A stretch of DNA of 64,000 nt from Selenomonas bovis DSM 23594 (lineage in GTDB: Bacteria; Bacillota; Negativicutes; Selenomonadales; Selenomonadaceae), in the NCBI RefSeq assembly GCF_000381005.1, contig NZ_KB908379.1, positions 62,001-126,000 of the forward strand, given 5' to 3'. Positions 53,034 through 62,575 of the stretch are shown here, in pieces. Position 1 is the first letter of the stretch. Each line of letters starts with the position of its first letter. The translations under genes and the position numbers were made by a program. Below the pieces are notes generated by a model. That model had not been told where the DNA came from and did no database searches. It was given only the letters and a program-made list of their open reading frames with translations.

Positions 53034-53957
53034 TCACGCCTCCTCACCGAGGATGCGCACCTCCGGATGAAGCTCGACGCCATGCGCCTCCTTGACGCGG
53101 TGCTGCACCTCGCGGATGAGCTGCAGCACATCCGCCGCCGTCGCCGTACCCGTGTTGACGACGAAACCCGCATGCTTCGTCGAGACCTGCGCGCCGCCGA
53201 CCGTGAGCCCCTTGAGTCCCGTCTCCTGGATCAGCGTGCCCGCGTAATAGCCCGTCGGGCGCTTGAACGTGCTGCCGGCGCTCGGCATCTCGAGTGGCTG
53301 CTTCGCCTCGCGCCGCGCCGTGAAGTCCGCCATCTTTTCCTCGATGGCCTCGCGCTCCCCGCGCTGCAATGAGAGCGTGACCTCACAGATGGCCTCGCCG
53401 TTCGACTGGAATACGCTGTGGCGATAGCCGAGATCGAGCGCGGCGGCCTGCCGCTCCCTGCAAGCTCCCTGCGGCGTCACAGAGCGCACGGCAGCGACGA
53501 CGTTCTTCATCTCACCGTCATAGGCGCCGGCGTTCATGAAAACCGCGCCGCCGATGCTGCCCGGGATGCCGCAGGCGAACTCGAGTCCCGTGAGACCAGC
53601 CGCAGCGGCTGCCGCCGACACATCCTTGAGCAGGGCGCCTGCGCCCGCGATGATGCGCTCCCCCTCGACGCGGACAGCCGACATCGGATGGTTGAACTTC
53701 ACGACGGCGCCGCGGATGCCCTTATCGAGCACGAGCACATTCGAGCCGTTGCCGAGGATCGTCAACGCGATGCCGTAGCGCGCGATGAGACGCAGGATAC
53801 GCGCTGCCTCATCGACACTTGCCGGAAAGATCAGATAGTCGGCTTCCCCGCCGATCTTGAACGTCGTATGCTCACACATGGGCGCGTGCAGCATCACCTG
53901 CTCCGGCCGCAGGAAACCACGCAGCTCGCTCACGAATGCTTCATTGATCTCACACAT
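53034..53957 (-). CDS. murB: UDP-N-acetylenolpyruvoylglucosamine reductase
   Basis: 307 residues, FAD enzyme that makes UDP-MurNAc. ILGNGSNVLV binds FAD, GIPGSIGGAVFMNAGAYDGE, PSAGSTFKRPTGYYAGTLI holds the catalytic Ser, and HPEVRILG the final Glu. The GYYAG form is type IIb, as in Gram-positive relatives. The ATG at 53957 follows GAGGAGG. Confidence 0.96.
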   Translation of the reverse strand: MCEINEAFVSELRGFLRPEQVMLHAPMCEHTTFKIGGEADYLIFPASVDEAARILRLIARYGIALTILGNGSNVLVLDKGIRGAVVKFNHPMSAVRVEGERIIAGAGALLKDVSAAAAAAGLTGLEFACGIPGSIGGAVFMNAGAYDGEMKNVVAAVRSVTPQGACRERQAAALDLGYRHSVFQSNGEAICEVTLSLQRGEREAIEEKMADFTARREAKQPLEMPSAGSTFKRPTGYYAGTLIQETGLKGLTVGGAQVSTKHAGFVVNTGTATAADVLQLIREVQHRVKEAHGVELHPEVRILGEEA

Positions 53958-53968
53958 GTGTATCCTCC

Positions 53969-54451
53969 TCAAATATGCAGCCCGGGGCCGACCTCAGCGA
54001 GCTGAGCGAATCCCTGCTGACGGAGTGCCTCATAGGCGACGATGGCGACGGAATTGGAAAGGTTCAGCGAGCGCGCCTCGCTGATCATCGGTATGCGCAC
54101 CGCACGCTCCCAATGCTCCGCGAGCAGCGTCTCCGGCAGGCCCGCCGTCTCCTTGCCGAACACGAGCAAAGCATCGCGCTCGTAGGCGACCTCCGTGTAG
54201 GCGCGCGGCGCCTTCGTCGAGAGGAAATAAAAGGGATGGCCGTGATACATCGCCGCCACCTCCTCGAAATTCTCATGGTAATGGACATTGACGAGATGCC
54301 AGTAATCAAGACCCGCCCGTTTCAAGTATTTATCATCTGTCGAGAAGCCGAGCGGCTTGACGAGATGCAGATCAATGCCCGTCGCCGCGCAAAGGCGGGC
54401 GATATTCCCCGTATTCCCCGGGATCTCCGGTTCCACCAATACAATATGCAA
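53969..54451 (-). CDS. trmL: tRNA (cytidine(34)-2'-O)-methyltransferase
   Basis: 160 residues of the SPOUT family, with the trefoil knot: HIVLVEPEIPGNTGNIAR at the start, LVFGKETAGLPE (motif 2) and IPMISEARSLNLSNSVAI (motif 3). It methylates the wobble ribose of tRNA-Leu. I start it at TTG 54451, since AGGAAGG lies 8 nt before and the protein then begins MHIVLVEP as in relatives. Confidence 0.93.
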   Translation of the reverse strand: MHIVLVEPEIPGNTGNIARLCAATGIDLHLVKPLGFSTDDKYLKRAGLDYWHLVNVHYHENFEEVAAMYHGHPFYFLSTKAPRAYTEVAYERDALLVFGKETAGLPETLLAEHWERAVRIPMISEARSLNLSNSVAIVAYEALRQQGFAQLAEVGPGLHI

Positions 54452-54504
54452 AGAATGCACCTTCCTCATGAAATGAATGAAAGACTTCCGCTGCGGGAGC
54501 CCGT

Positions 54505-55236
54505 TCAAAGCTGCTGCATCATCCTGTGCGTCTGCGGAATCACGCGCACATTCCGGAGCTGCTGTGCCGCAGCCGCCTGGAGGGCAAGCACGCGCGCGGG
54601 CGCGATGGCCTCGCAGCCGCCGAACGGCGTGACGGGCTGCAGAATGAGCAGCGCGTCCGGCGCCTCCTCGCGGATGAGGCGAACGCCCTCGAGGAACTCC
54701 TCCTCCCGCGTCTCCGCCGAGAGCACCATCTTGAGATAGAGATCTTTCGCGCGGGCGATGCGGAGGAAGCTCCGATGCGCCTCCCAGACCGGCCGCGGCA
54801 AAGCGCTCGGCAGCTTGATGTCCATGCTGATGATGTCGATATCGTCGATGGTGGCCGCGAGCTGCTGCGTGCAGGTGCCGTTCGTCTCGAGGAAGAACGG
54901 CGCCGCGACGAGCGGGCGCAGCGCGTGGATGAAATCCGCCTGCAGCAGCGGCTCGCCGCCCGTAAAGCTCACGGCCTGATGCGGCACCTCCCGCAGCAGG
55001 CGATTGATTTCCTCCGCCGCCTGCGCGAGCGAGAGCGGGTTCTTTTCCTCGCGGAACGCGCGGCTACCCGCATGCGTCTCCACCTGGCAGACGGGGTGCT
55101 TTGCCGGCGCGTTCTCCGTATCGCAGTAGCGGCAGGCGAGATTGCACCCGGCAAAACGCACGAAAACCTGGCGACAGCCAACATACTTGCCCTCGCCTTG
55201 GATAGAGGAAAACATCTCGATGATACTGCGCTGCAA
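54505..55236 (-). CDS. queE: 7-carboxy-7-deazaguanine synthase
   Basis: 243 residues, radical SAM enzyme of queuosine synthesis. Cluster motif CNLACRYCDTE (C-x3-C-x2-C) and VSFTGGEPLLQ for SAM; MFSSIQGEGKYVG at the start is diagnostic. Start at TTG 55236 with GTAGGAGG 9 nt before. It follows queD by 78 bp. queC and queF are not in the window. Confidence 0.94.
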   Translation of the reverse strand: MQRSIIEMFSSIQGEGKYVGCRQVFVRFAGCNLACRYCDTENAPAKHPVCQVETHAGSRAFREEKNPLSLAQAAEEINRLLREVPHQAVSFTGGEPLLQADFIHALRPLVAAPFFLETNGTCTQQLAATIDDIDIISMDIKLPSALPRPVWEAHRSFLRIARAKDLYLKMVLSAETREEEFLEGVRLIREEAPDALLILQPVTPFGGCEAIAPARVLALQAAAAQQLRNVRVIPQTHRMMQQL

Positions 55237-55314
55237 ACTCCTGGCCTCCTACTCAGAAAAGCGCTGGCTCCTCCAGCGCTTTCAAATCACGATGGCACTC
55301 CTGCCTCCGGCACC

Positions 55315-55698
55315 TCACTCCGGCGTATACGTCACCGACGACTTCGGCGACTCCCATACCGTGATTGCCGCAAGCCGGACAGCCGCTGTCTCCGCAAACG
55401 GCGCTTTCGCCGCGAGTGCCTCATAAATGATGCGCGCGAGCTGCTCCGCCGTCGGATTCACGCCCTCAGAAAAGGGTGCCAGCTCGTTGAGATAGCGGTG
55501 GTCGAACCGCTCGAGCACCTCACCGAGCAGCGCCTTGACCGTCTTGAAATCGATGAGCATGCCGAGGCTGTCGAGCTCGCAGCCGCGCACCACGGCCTGC
55601 ACGACCCAGTTGTGGCCGTGCAGGCGCGCGCATTTCCCCGGATAATCCTTGATCTGGTGGGCCGCCTCGAAGGCGCCCTCCACTTTCAGTTCATACAT
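55315..55698 (-). CDS. queD: 6-carboxy-5,6,7,8-tetrahydropterin synthase
   Basis: 127 residues, PTPS/QueD family. Zinc His in EGAFEAAHQI and CARLHGHNW, catalytic Cys before LHGHN, and FDHRYLNEL. It makes carboxy-tetrahydropterin from dihydroneopterin triphosphate, the substrate of QueE encoded next. Confidence 0.95.
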   Translation of the reverse strand: MYELKVEGAFEAAHQIKDYPGKCARLHGHNWVVQAVVRGCELDSLGMLIDFKTVKALLGEVLERFDHRYLNELAPFSEGVNPTAEQLARIIYEALAAKAPFAETAAVRLAAITVWESPKSSVTYTPE

Positions 55699-55707
55699 CT
55701 GTTCCTG

Positions 55708-56976
55708 TCAGTCCCTCTCTATGGTCTCCGTATTCTTGACGTTGCCAACGATATCGCGCATACTCATCGCCCGCGTGTGCTGCGTATGGCTCCATTCGTG
55801 CTCATTGCGATGAATGAAGCCGAGGAAGATGATGGGAATCCACGAGTAGATGAACACGGGATAGAGCAGCATATAGAGCCACGACTTCCACTTCGCGCGA
55901 ATCTTGATGAGGATGATCATCGGCAGGATATACTGTCCAAGCATGATGGCCGTCATGAGCTGCGACGGCATGAAATTGTAGATATTCGTATAGAACGGTG
56001 GAAACGCGAGCTGGATATAGCTGATGATGATGAAGACGGTCGAAATCATGAGGAAATGCGGCTGCATAAGGTAGATGCACTCATCCCACATGCGGATGTC
56101 CTTATGCTGCCACCCCGCCTTGAGCATCTTCGGGATGAAGCGGTTGCCCACGTCGAACTGTCCCTGCGCCCAACGACGGCGCTGGTTCCAGGACTGCTTG
56201 AACGTCAGCGGCTTCTCATCGTAAATGATGGCATCATGCGCCCAGCTCGTCTTGATGCCCTCCGCCATGCACTTCATCGTGAACTCCATATCCTCGGTGA
56301 GGCAGGTGGCCTGCCAGCCGTGCTTCTTGAGGATCTCCGTATCGAAGCACATGCCTGTGCCGCCGAGGCAGGCGGAGAGTCCGATGTTGGACTTCGCGAG
56401 ATGCGAGATATAGCAGATGACCCAGAACGCGATGGCGAATGTGCCCGACACCCAGGTATCGTATGGGTTCTTCGCGTCCATATAGCCCTGGATGACTTTA
56501 TCCCCCTTGCAGAGCCGGTTGTTCATCTCCATGAGGAACTGCGGGTGCACGAGATTGTCAGCGTCAAAGACACAGATGGCATCGTACTGCTTCTCCATCT
56601 TGAACAAGCGGTCGAACATCCAGTCAAGCGCATAGCCCTTGCTCTTCTTCGTCGGATGCGTGCGCACATGCACGAGCGCACCGGCCTTTGCAGCGATCTC
56701 CGCCGTATCGTCCGTGCAGTTGTCAGCGATGACGTAGATATCGTACATGTCTTTCGGATAGTTCAGCTGCTGGAGATTCTCTACGAGCTCCCCGATGACC
56801 GCGTGCTCATTATGCGCCGCTACGACGAGCGCAAACGTCTTGCGCGGCGTCGTGATCTTCTTCTCCTTGCGCCGCCACATGCCGCAGAAGCCGATGACGA
56901 AGAAATAAAGCGTGAAGAGGAAAATCAAAATCTGCATTGGCACCATGATGATGTCAAAGGGATGTGTCAAAGTCAT
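55708..56976 (-). CDS. Membrane glycosyltransferase, family 2
   Basis: 422 residues. One membrane segment at the start, a cytoplasmic GT-A domain with VVAAHNEHAVIGELV, VFDADNLVHPQF (DxD), LTEDMEFTMKC (ED) and QRRRWAQGQ, which is the Q-x-x-R-W of processive synthases, then about four membrane segments. It probably polymerises a surface polysaccharide. It lies between queD and pssA with short gaps; no other sugar genes are nearby. Confidence 0.88.
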   Translation of the reverse strand: MTLTHPFDIIMVPMQILIFLFTLYFFVIGFCGMWRRKEKKITTPRKTFALVVAAHNEHAVIGELVENLQQLNYPKDMYDIYVIADNCTDDTAEIAAKAGALVHVRTHPTKKSKGYALDWMFDRLFKMEKQYDAICVFDADNLVHPQFLMEMNNRLCKGDKVIQGYMDAKNPYDTWVSGTFAIAFWVICYISHLAKSNIGLSACLGGTGMCFDTEILKKHGWQATCLTEDMEFTMKCMAEGIKTSWAHDAIIYDEKPLTFKQSWNQRRRWAQGQFDVGNRFIPKMLKAGWQHKDIRMWDECIYLMQPHFLMISTVFIIISYIQLAFPPFYTNIYNFMPSQLMTAIMLGQYILPMIILIKIRAKWKSWLYMLLYPVFIYSWIPIIFLGFIHRNEHEWSHTQHTRAMSMRDIVGNVKNTETIERD

Positions 56977-56979
56977 GGT

Positions 56980-57690
56980 TCAATCCTTTTTGCAAAACAG
57001 TAAAAACAGAGAGTTCACAATACCGAACGCGGCATACGTCGAAAAAATCGCCACGAAAACCGCCGGCACAAGTGCTGCGCGTCCCGCGTAGAGGATGGCG
57101 AGGAACATGAGCGCCGCAAGCACCTTCGCTGCAGCATAGAGCTTGTCGCCGCCGTCCCCCTTGAAATTCGGGTAGTGCAGATGGCTCACCATCAGATAGG
57201 CGACAATGGCCATGAGCAGCGGATAGGAAACGCCGAACACCGCAGGATCAACGCCAAGCTGCGTGAAGAGCAGCGTCGTCATCGCGACGATATTGCCGCC
57301 CGCCGGGATTGCAAGTCCCATGAAATAGCCATGCACCACGCTTGCGTTCACATTGAAGCGCGTGAGACGCCACATGCCGCAGAGAGCGAAGAAAATCGCG
57401 ACGGCGGCACCGAGCGCTCCATGCGCGTGCAGGCAGAACTCATAAGCGAGCAGCGCGGGCGCGACGCCGAACGAGCCGAGGTCGCAGAGCGAGTCCATCT
57501 CCTTGCCGAACTCGCTCGCGACGCCGAAAAAGCGCGCCGTGCGGCCATCGAGGCCGTCAGCGACGAGCGCGAGCAGAATGAACACCGACCCCCAGAAAAA
57601 ATCATGATGCAGCGTTGCGAGCATCGAACACATACCGAAGAAAAGATTCGATGCCGTGCAGAGATTCGGAATGATTCTCCGATAATTCAT
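56980..57690 (-). CDS. pssA: CDP-diacylglycerol-serine O-phosphatidyltransferase
   Basis: 236 residues, six or more membrane helices. The CDP-alcohol phosphotransferase motif reads DGLDGRTARFFGVASEFG then DSLCD. The start overlaps psd by 4 bp (ATGA), and the pair makes phosphatidylethanolamine. The ATG at 57690 (MNYRRIIPNL) is the family start. Confidence 0.95.
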   Translation of the reverse strand: MNYRRIIPNLCTASNLFFGMCSMLATLHHDFFWGSVFILLALVADGLDGRTARFFGVASEFGKEMDSLCDLGSFGVAPALLAYEFCLHAHGALGAAVAIFFALCGMWRLTRFNVNASVVHGYFMGLAIPAGGNIVAMTTLLFTQLGVDPAVFGVSYPLLMAIVAYLMVSHLHYPNFKGDGGDKLYAAAKVLAALMFLAILYAGRAALVPAVFVAIFSTYAAFGIVNSLFLLFCKKD

Positions 57691-58331
57691 TTCCTTCTGA
57701 TCCTCCCAAGAATAGTTTTCCCGCCCGTGACCTTCTGTCCGGGCTTTACGAGGACATCGACATCCTCCGCCGGCATGACGACCTCGAGGCACGAGCCGAA
57801 ACGGATCATGCCGTAGAGCTCTCCCTGCCGCAGCGCATCGTCAAGCGTCACCCACGAGACGATCCTGCGCGCGAGAATGCCGGCGATCTGCTTGACCGTG
57901 ATGCGCAGACGGCTGCTTTCAATGCCGATGAGGTGGTGCTCGTTCTCGAAGCCGACCTCATCTTTGTACGCGGGGCGGAAACGACCGCAGAAATACTTCT
58001 GCAGCTTGATCTCTCCATCTATCGGGCTGCGGTTCACATGTACATTGAAGACCGACATGAAGATGACGACCTTCCGGCACGGCCCCGCGACGAACTCGTC
58101 GGGATCGTGCGCGAGCTCCGCAACCTCCTGCACCGTGCCGTCCGCAGGCGAAAGGATCGCCGTCTCATCCCGCACGATCTGGCGCGATGGATTGCGGAAG
58201 AAATAGAGGAAATATAACATCAGCACCGCCGGCACCGCCGCCGCATACGGATGCAGACCGAAGCCAAAGAGAACGGCGAGCAGGAAGCATGTGCCGATAA
58301 ACGGATACCCTTCCCTGACGATTGGAACCAA
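57687..58331 (-). CDS. psd: Phosphatidylserine decarboxylase
   Basis: About 214 residues, the short (type II-like) proenzyme. FMSVFNVHVNRSP, GFENEHHLIGIES, and the self-cleaving IRFGSCLEVVMP, where the bond before Ser yields the pyruvoyl group. I start it at TTG 58331, which has GGAGGTGGGAGA right before; the frame is open to 58379. The 58332-58522 gap upstream holds nothing I recognise. Confidence 0.93.
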   Translation of the reverse strand: MVPIVREGYPFIGTCFLLAVLFGFGLHPYAAAVPAVLMLYFLYFFRNPSRQIVRDETAILSPADGTVQEVAELAHDPDEFVAGPCRKVVIFMSVFNVHVNRSPIDGEIKLQKYFCGRFRPAYKDEVGFENEHHLIGIESSRLRITVKQIAGILARRIVSWVTLDDALRQGELYGMIRFGSCLEVVMPAEDVDVLVKPGQKVTGGKTILGRIRRK

Positions 58332-58522
58332 TCTCCCACCTCCTGAAAATGAAGCAGTCCGCACGGATGCCCGTTTCATAAATATAGTGCGCCGCTTCAG
58401 AAATCAAACATTGGCACATACACACCCTATTGGCGAATCATGTGCGTCTGCCTTTAAAGCAAAATTACATTCATGCAAAGATTCTCTCATATTATAGAGG
58501 ATTGTCCTTGGTTTGTCTATTC

Positions 58523-59254
58523 TTACTTTTTCCTTTTCTGCGCGTGCACTTTAAGCACGAAACGCGGCAGAGCGAGGAGTCGCCCCGCACGCTTCGGCTG
58601 CATCATGCCGCGGAAGAGCCACTCGAGCTTCGCGCGCTGCATCCAGCGCGGCGCGCGCTTCATGACGCCCGCCATGACGTCGAACGTGCCGCCGACGCCG
58701 ATCGCGACCGGCACGCCGAGCTCGCCGAGGTGTTTCGCTAGCCATTTCTCCTGCTTGGGCACGCCGAGGGCCGCGAGCAGGATGTCGGGATGCGCCGCCC
58801 TGATCTCCTCGATGATGGCAGGCTCATCCGCCGCCGTGAAAAAGCCGTTGCGCGTGCCGACGATCTCGATGCCCGGATAAAGCTGCTCGGCCTTTTTCTT
58901 CGCCTTGTCCGCGACGCCCGGTGCCGAGCCAAAGAAGAAGATGCGGCGACGCTTCGCCGGCGCCTCGCGCATGAGTTCCTGTACCATGTCATAGCCTGCG
59001 ACTCGCTCCGGCATTGCGTACCCGAGATGATGTGCCGCCCAGACCGTCCCCGCGCCGTCCGGCGTGACCATGGCAGCTCCCTGCAGGATGCGGCGCAGCG
59101 CCCCGTCATGCGTTGCCCGCATGAGCATCTCCGCATTCGCCGTAGCGACGAGCACCGGCGTGCGCTTCTCGATGAAGCCATCGATGCGTGCCACGGCTTC
59201 CCCCATCGTGATGGCATCCACCGGAACACCGAGGATTGTGACTTTCTTTGGCAC
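58523..59254 (-). CDS. WecG/TagA/CpsF-family glycosyltransferase
   Basis: 243 residues, GT26. TANAEMLMRATHDGALR, VTPDGAGTVWAA, FFFGSAPGVADKAKKK and ALGVPKQEKWLAKH are its four signatures. Members add N-acetylmannosamine or similar sugars to undecaprenyl-linked GlcNAc in teichoic-acid linkage units or enterobacterial antigen. It stands alone, so the exact product is not known. Confidence 0.92.
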   Translation of the reverse strand: MPKKVTILGVPVDAITMGEAVARIDGFIEKRTPVLVATANAEMLMRATHDGALRRILQGAAMVTPDGAGTVWAAHHLGYAMPERVAGYDMVQELMREAPAKRRRIFFFGSAPGVADKAKKKAEQLYPGIEIVGTRNGFFTAADEPAIIEEIRAAHPDILLAALGVPKQEKWLAKHLGELGVPVAIGVGGTFDVMAGVMKRAPRWMQRAKLEWLFRGMMQPKRAGRLLALPRFVLKVHAQKRKK

Positions 59255-59409
59255 GTGATTCCCTCCTCAACCTTGCAACGCCCCGCTTTTACGGGCAGCC
59301 AGTCTGCCGCAGGACGCTGCATGCTGCATTATCTTTGTAAGCGGGTACTCCTGCGAACACGAAGCACCCTGAGCATTTTCAAATTGTACCACAGAACGCA
59401 GCGGAATGC

Positions 59410-59447
59410 AAAAAGGGCCGCCCTCCCCAGCCGGGGAGAGCGGCTCT
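59410..59447 (-). terminator. Terminator after aspS
   Basis: GAGCCGCTCTCCCC pairs with GGGGAGGGCGGCCC on the minus strand (one mismatch), followed by TTTTTGC. It lies 13 bp after the aspS stop. Confidence 0.85.
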
Positions 59448-59459
59448 ATCGCCGCAGGC

Positions 59460-61265
59460 TTACGCCTTCGGCGCTTCTTTCTTTTTCGCGACAGCCGTGC
59501 GGATGGAGAGCTCGCGCAGCTGCTTCGGATCGACCTCAGACGGCGCGTCGCTCATGACATCGCGTGCGCTCTGGTTTTTCGGGAACGCGATGACGTCGCG
59601 GATGGAGCCGCGCTTCGCCATGAGCATCACGAGGCGGTCAAGGCCGAACGCGAGGCCGCCATGGGGCGGCGTGCCGTACTGGAACGCATCCATCATGAAG
59701 CCGAACTTCGCGTGTGCCTGTTCCGGCGTGAGGCCGAGCGACTCGAACACCTGCTCCTGCAGCTCCGCGTTGTAGATACGCAGGGAACCGCCGCCGATCT
59801 CGACGCCGTTGAGCACCATGTCGTAAGCGTTGGCCTTCACACGGCCCGGGTCGCTCTTGAGGTACTGGATATCCTCATCACGCGGCGCCGTGAACGGATG
59901 GTGCATCGCCTTCCAGCGGTTCTCCTCGTCGCTCCACTCGTACATCGGGAAATCGACAACCCAGAGGAAGCGCAGCGCATCCGGGTCAATGAGATTCCGC
60001 TCGCGGCCCATTTCGAGGCGCAGCTGGCCGAGCGCCGTATCGACGACGAGGCGCTTGTCCGCGACGACGAGCAGCAGGTCGCCCGTCTTCGCCCCTGTCG
60101 CCTCGGCGATCTTCGCGAACGTCGCGTCATCATAGAACTTCTTGAACGGACTCTTGATGCCCTCCGCTGTGTACTGAACCCAGGCAAGACCCTTCGCACC
60201 GTAGATCTGCACGAACTTGACGAGCTCGTCGAGACGGCGGCGCGGGATATCCGCATAGCCGTCGACTTTGATGCACTTGACCATGCCGCCGCTCTCGATA
60301 ACGCTGTTGAACACTTTGAACGAGGAGCCTTTGACGTACTCCGAAATGTCCATGAGCGGCATGTCGAAGCGCAGATCCGGCTTGTCGGAGCCGTACTTAT
60401 CCATCGCCGTATCCCAATCCATGCGCTCGAACGGCACGGGGATATCGCGATCGATGGCTTTCTTGAAGAGCTCCTTGATCATGCCCTCCATCATCGTCAG
60501 GATGTCTTCCTGGCTGATGAAACTCATCTCGATATCGAGCTGGGTGAACTCCGGCTGACGGTCGGCGCGCAGATCCTCATCGCGGAAGCAGCGGACAATC
60601 TGGAAATATTTCTCAAACCCCGCCACCTGCAGGATCTGCTTGAAGATCTGCGGCGACTGCGGCAGAGCGTAGAACTCGCCCGGATTCACGCGGCTCGGCA
60701 CAAGAAAGTCGCGCGCGCCCTCCGGCGTGCTTTTGCAGAGCATCGGCGTCTCGATTTCGAGGAAGCCGTTGCGGTCAAAGTAATCGCGCATGATCTTTGT
60801 CACGCGGTGACGCAGGATGATGTTTTTCTGCATCTCGGGGCGGCGCAGGTCGAGATAGCGATACTTGAGGCGCACCTTCTCATCCACATCGATATCATCC
60901 TGAATGTAGAAGGGCGGCGTCTTCGCCTTGTTGAGGATGCGCAGCTCCGCGCAGACGACTTCCACCTCGCCCGTCTCGATGTTCGGGTTGATCGTCTCCT
61001 CGCTACGCGCGCGCACCTTGCCGCGCACGGCGATGCAGAACTCATTGCGCAGGGACTCCGCCTTGTGGAACGTCCCCTCGTTCATCGCCGCCTCGTCAAA
61101 GACGACCTGCACGAAGCCGGAGCGGTCACGCATGTCGACGAAGATGAGTCCGCCGTGATCGCGCCGTCTCGACACCCAGCCGCAGAGGACAACCTCCGTC
61201 CCTACGTCTGCCTTGCGAAGCGCGCCGCAATGATGGTCGCGCTTCATGCCCTGTAATGTTTCCAT
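59460..61265 (-). CDS. aspS: Aspartyl-tRNA synthetase
   Basis: 601 residues, the bacterial type with the GAD insertion. OB fold at the start (LCGWVSRRRDHGGLIFVDMRD), class II motif 2 FRDEDLRADRQPEFTQLD and motif 3 GGLAFGLDRLVMLM. The ATG at 61265 follows GAGGTGA. It follows hisS by 29 bp, a common gene pair in Firmicutes. Confidence 0.97.
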   Translation of the reverse strand: METLQGMKRDHHCGALRKADVGTEVVLCGWVSRRRDHGGLIFVDMRDRSGFVQVVFDEAAMNEGTFHKAESLRNEFCIAVRGKVRARSEETINPNIETGEVEVVCAELRILNKAKTPPFYIQDDIDVDEKVRLKYRYLDLRRPEMQKNIILRHRVTKIMRDYFDRNGFLEIETPMLCKSTPEGARDFLVPSRVNPGEFYALPQSPQIFKQILQVAGFEKYFQIVRCFRDEDLRADRQPEFTQLDIEMSFISQEDILTMMEGMIKELFKKAIDRDIPVPFERMDWDTAMDKYGSDKPDLRFDMPLMDISEYVKGSSFKVFNSVIESGGMVKCIKVDGYADIPRRRLDELVKFVQIYGAKGLAWVQYTAEGIKSPFKKFYDDATFAKIAEATGAKTGDLLLVVADKRLVVDTALGQLRLEMGRERNLIDPDALRFLWVVDFPMYEWSDEENRWKAMHHPFTAPRDEDIQYLKSDPGRVKANAYDMVLNGVEIGGGSLRIYNAELQEQVFESLGLTPEQAHAKFGFMMDAFQYGTPPHGGLAFGLDRLVMLMAKRGSIRDVIAFPKNQSARDVMSDAPSEVDPKQLRELSIRTAVAKKKEAPKA

Positions 61266-61294
61266 GAAATTCACCTCAGCACTCGCCCGCAGAA

Positions 61295-62563
61295 TCACTG
61301 CTTTCCCAGCAATTCCTTGAGCTTCTCTATCATTTTATCAAAGGGAACCTTCTGCTGCTCGCTCTTTGCCATATCCTTGAGCTGCGCACAGGACTCCTTG
61401 ACTTCCTCTTCTCCAAGGATGAGCGCAAAACGCGCCTGTGCCTTGTTCGCCTGCTTCATCTGCGCCTTCATGCTGCGTCCCGCGTAGTCCATGTTCGCCT
61501 TGAGGCCAGCGCGGCGGCATGCCTCGAGCAAGCGGAACGCAGGCGCCTGCGCCGCCTCGCCGAGCGCGACGACGAAGACATCGGATGCCTTTTCCGCCTT
61601 CGGCAGCAGATCCTGCTTCTCGAGCGCAAGCAGTACGCGCTCGAGCCCCGTCGCGAAACCGACCGCCGGCGTCGGCTTGCCGCCGATCTCCTCGATGAGT
61701 CCATCGTAGCGGCCGCCGCCCGCGACGGCGCTCTGCGCGCCGAGCGGCGCGTACTTGATCTCGAACGCCGTCTTCGTATAGTAGTCGAGACCGCGCACGA
61801 GACGCGGATCGAGCGTAAAGGAACCCCCCGCCTCCCGGAGGTACGCCTGCACCTTCTCGAAGTGGTCGCGGCACTCATCGCAGAGGCAGTCCGTGATCTT
61901 CGGCGCGTCCGGCATGAATGGCTTGTCAGCGTCTGCCTTGCAGTCAAGGATGCGCAGAGGCGAGCGCTCAAAGCGGTCCTTGCAGTCATCGCAGAGCTCA
62001 TCGAGCTTATCGCGGAAGAAATCCTGTAACACCTTTCGGTAGACGGGGCGGCATTTCGGACAGCCGACGGAGTTGAGGCTCAGCGAAAGATCCTTGAGCC
62101 CGAGGGAGCGCAGGAAATCCATCGCGACGAGGATGACCTCCGCGTCGACAGCCGGATTCTCCTCGCCGAGCGCCTCGATGCCAAACTGGTGAAACTCGCG
62201 CATGCGGCCCGCCTGCGGACGGTCGTAGCGGAACATCGATCCGATGTAGAAAAGCTTCACGAGCGAGACATCGCCGTAGAGCTTGTTCTGCAGGTAGGCA
62301 CGCACAGCAGATGCCGTGTTCTCCGGACGCAGCGTGATGCTCCGCCCGCCGCGATCCGTGAACGTGTACATCTCCTTGTCGACGACATCGGTTCCCTCGC
62401 CGATGCCGCGGTGGAAAAGCTCCGTATGCTCGAACATCGGCGTGCGGATTTCCTCGTATCCGTACCGCGCGCAGAGGGAGCGAATCTTGCCCTCGACGTA
62501 ATTCCAGGCACCAACCTTGTCAGGCAGAATGTCATTCGTGCCGCGAGGCGCATTTGTCAGCAT
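61295..62563 (-). CDS. hisS: Histidyl-tRNA synthetase
   Basis: 422 residues. PRGTNDILP at the start, motif 2 MFRYDRPQAGRMREFHQFG, histidine A/B loops LVRGLDYYTKTAFE and VAGGGRYDGLIEEIGG, and the C-terminal anticodon domain. Standard length. It lies 12 bp after hemZ on the same strand. A G6 run at 61824-61829 is in frame and too short to call variable. Confidence 0.97.
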   Translation of the reverse strand: MLTNAPRGTNDILPDKVGAWNYVEGKIRSLCARYGYEEIRTPMFEHTELFHRGIGEGTDVVDKEMYTFTDRGGRSITLRPENTASAVRAYLQNKLYGDVSLVKLFYIGSMFRYDRPQAGRMREFHQFGIEALGEENPAVDAEVILVAMDFLRSLGLKDLSLSLNSVGCPKCRPVYRKVLQDFFRDKLDELCDDCKDRFERSPLRILDCKADADKPFMPDAPKITDCLCDECRDHFEKVQAYLREAGGSFTLDPRLVRGLDYYTKTAFEIKYAPLGAQSAVAGGGRYDGLIEEIGGKPTPAVGFATGLERVLLALEKQDLLPKAEKASDVFVVALGEAAQAPAFRLLEACRRAGLKANMDYAGRSMKAQMKQANKAQARFALILGEEEVKESCAQLKDMAKSEQQKVPFDKMIEKLKELLGKQ

Positions 62564-62575
62564 AAAAACGTCCTC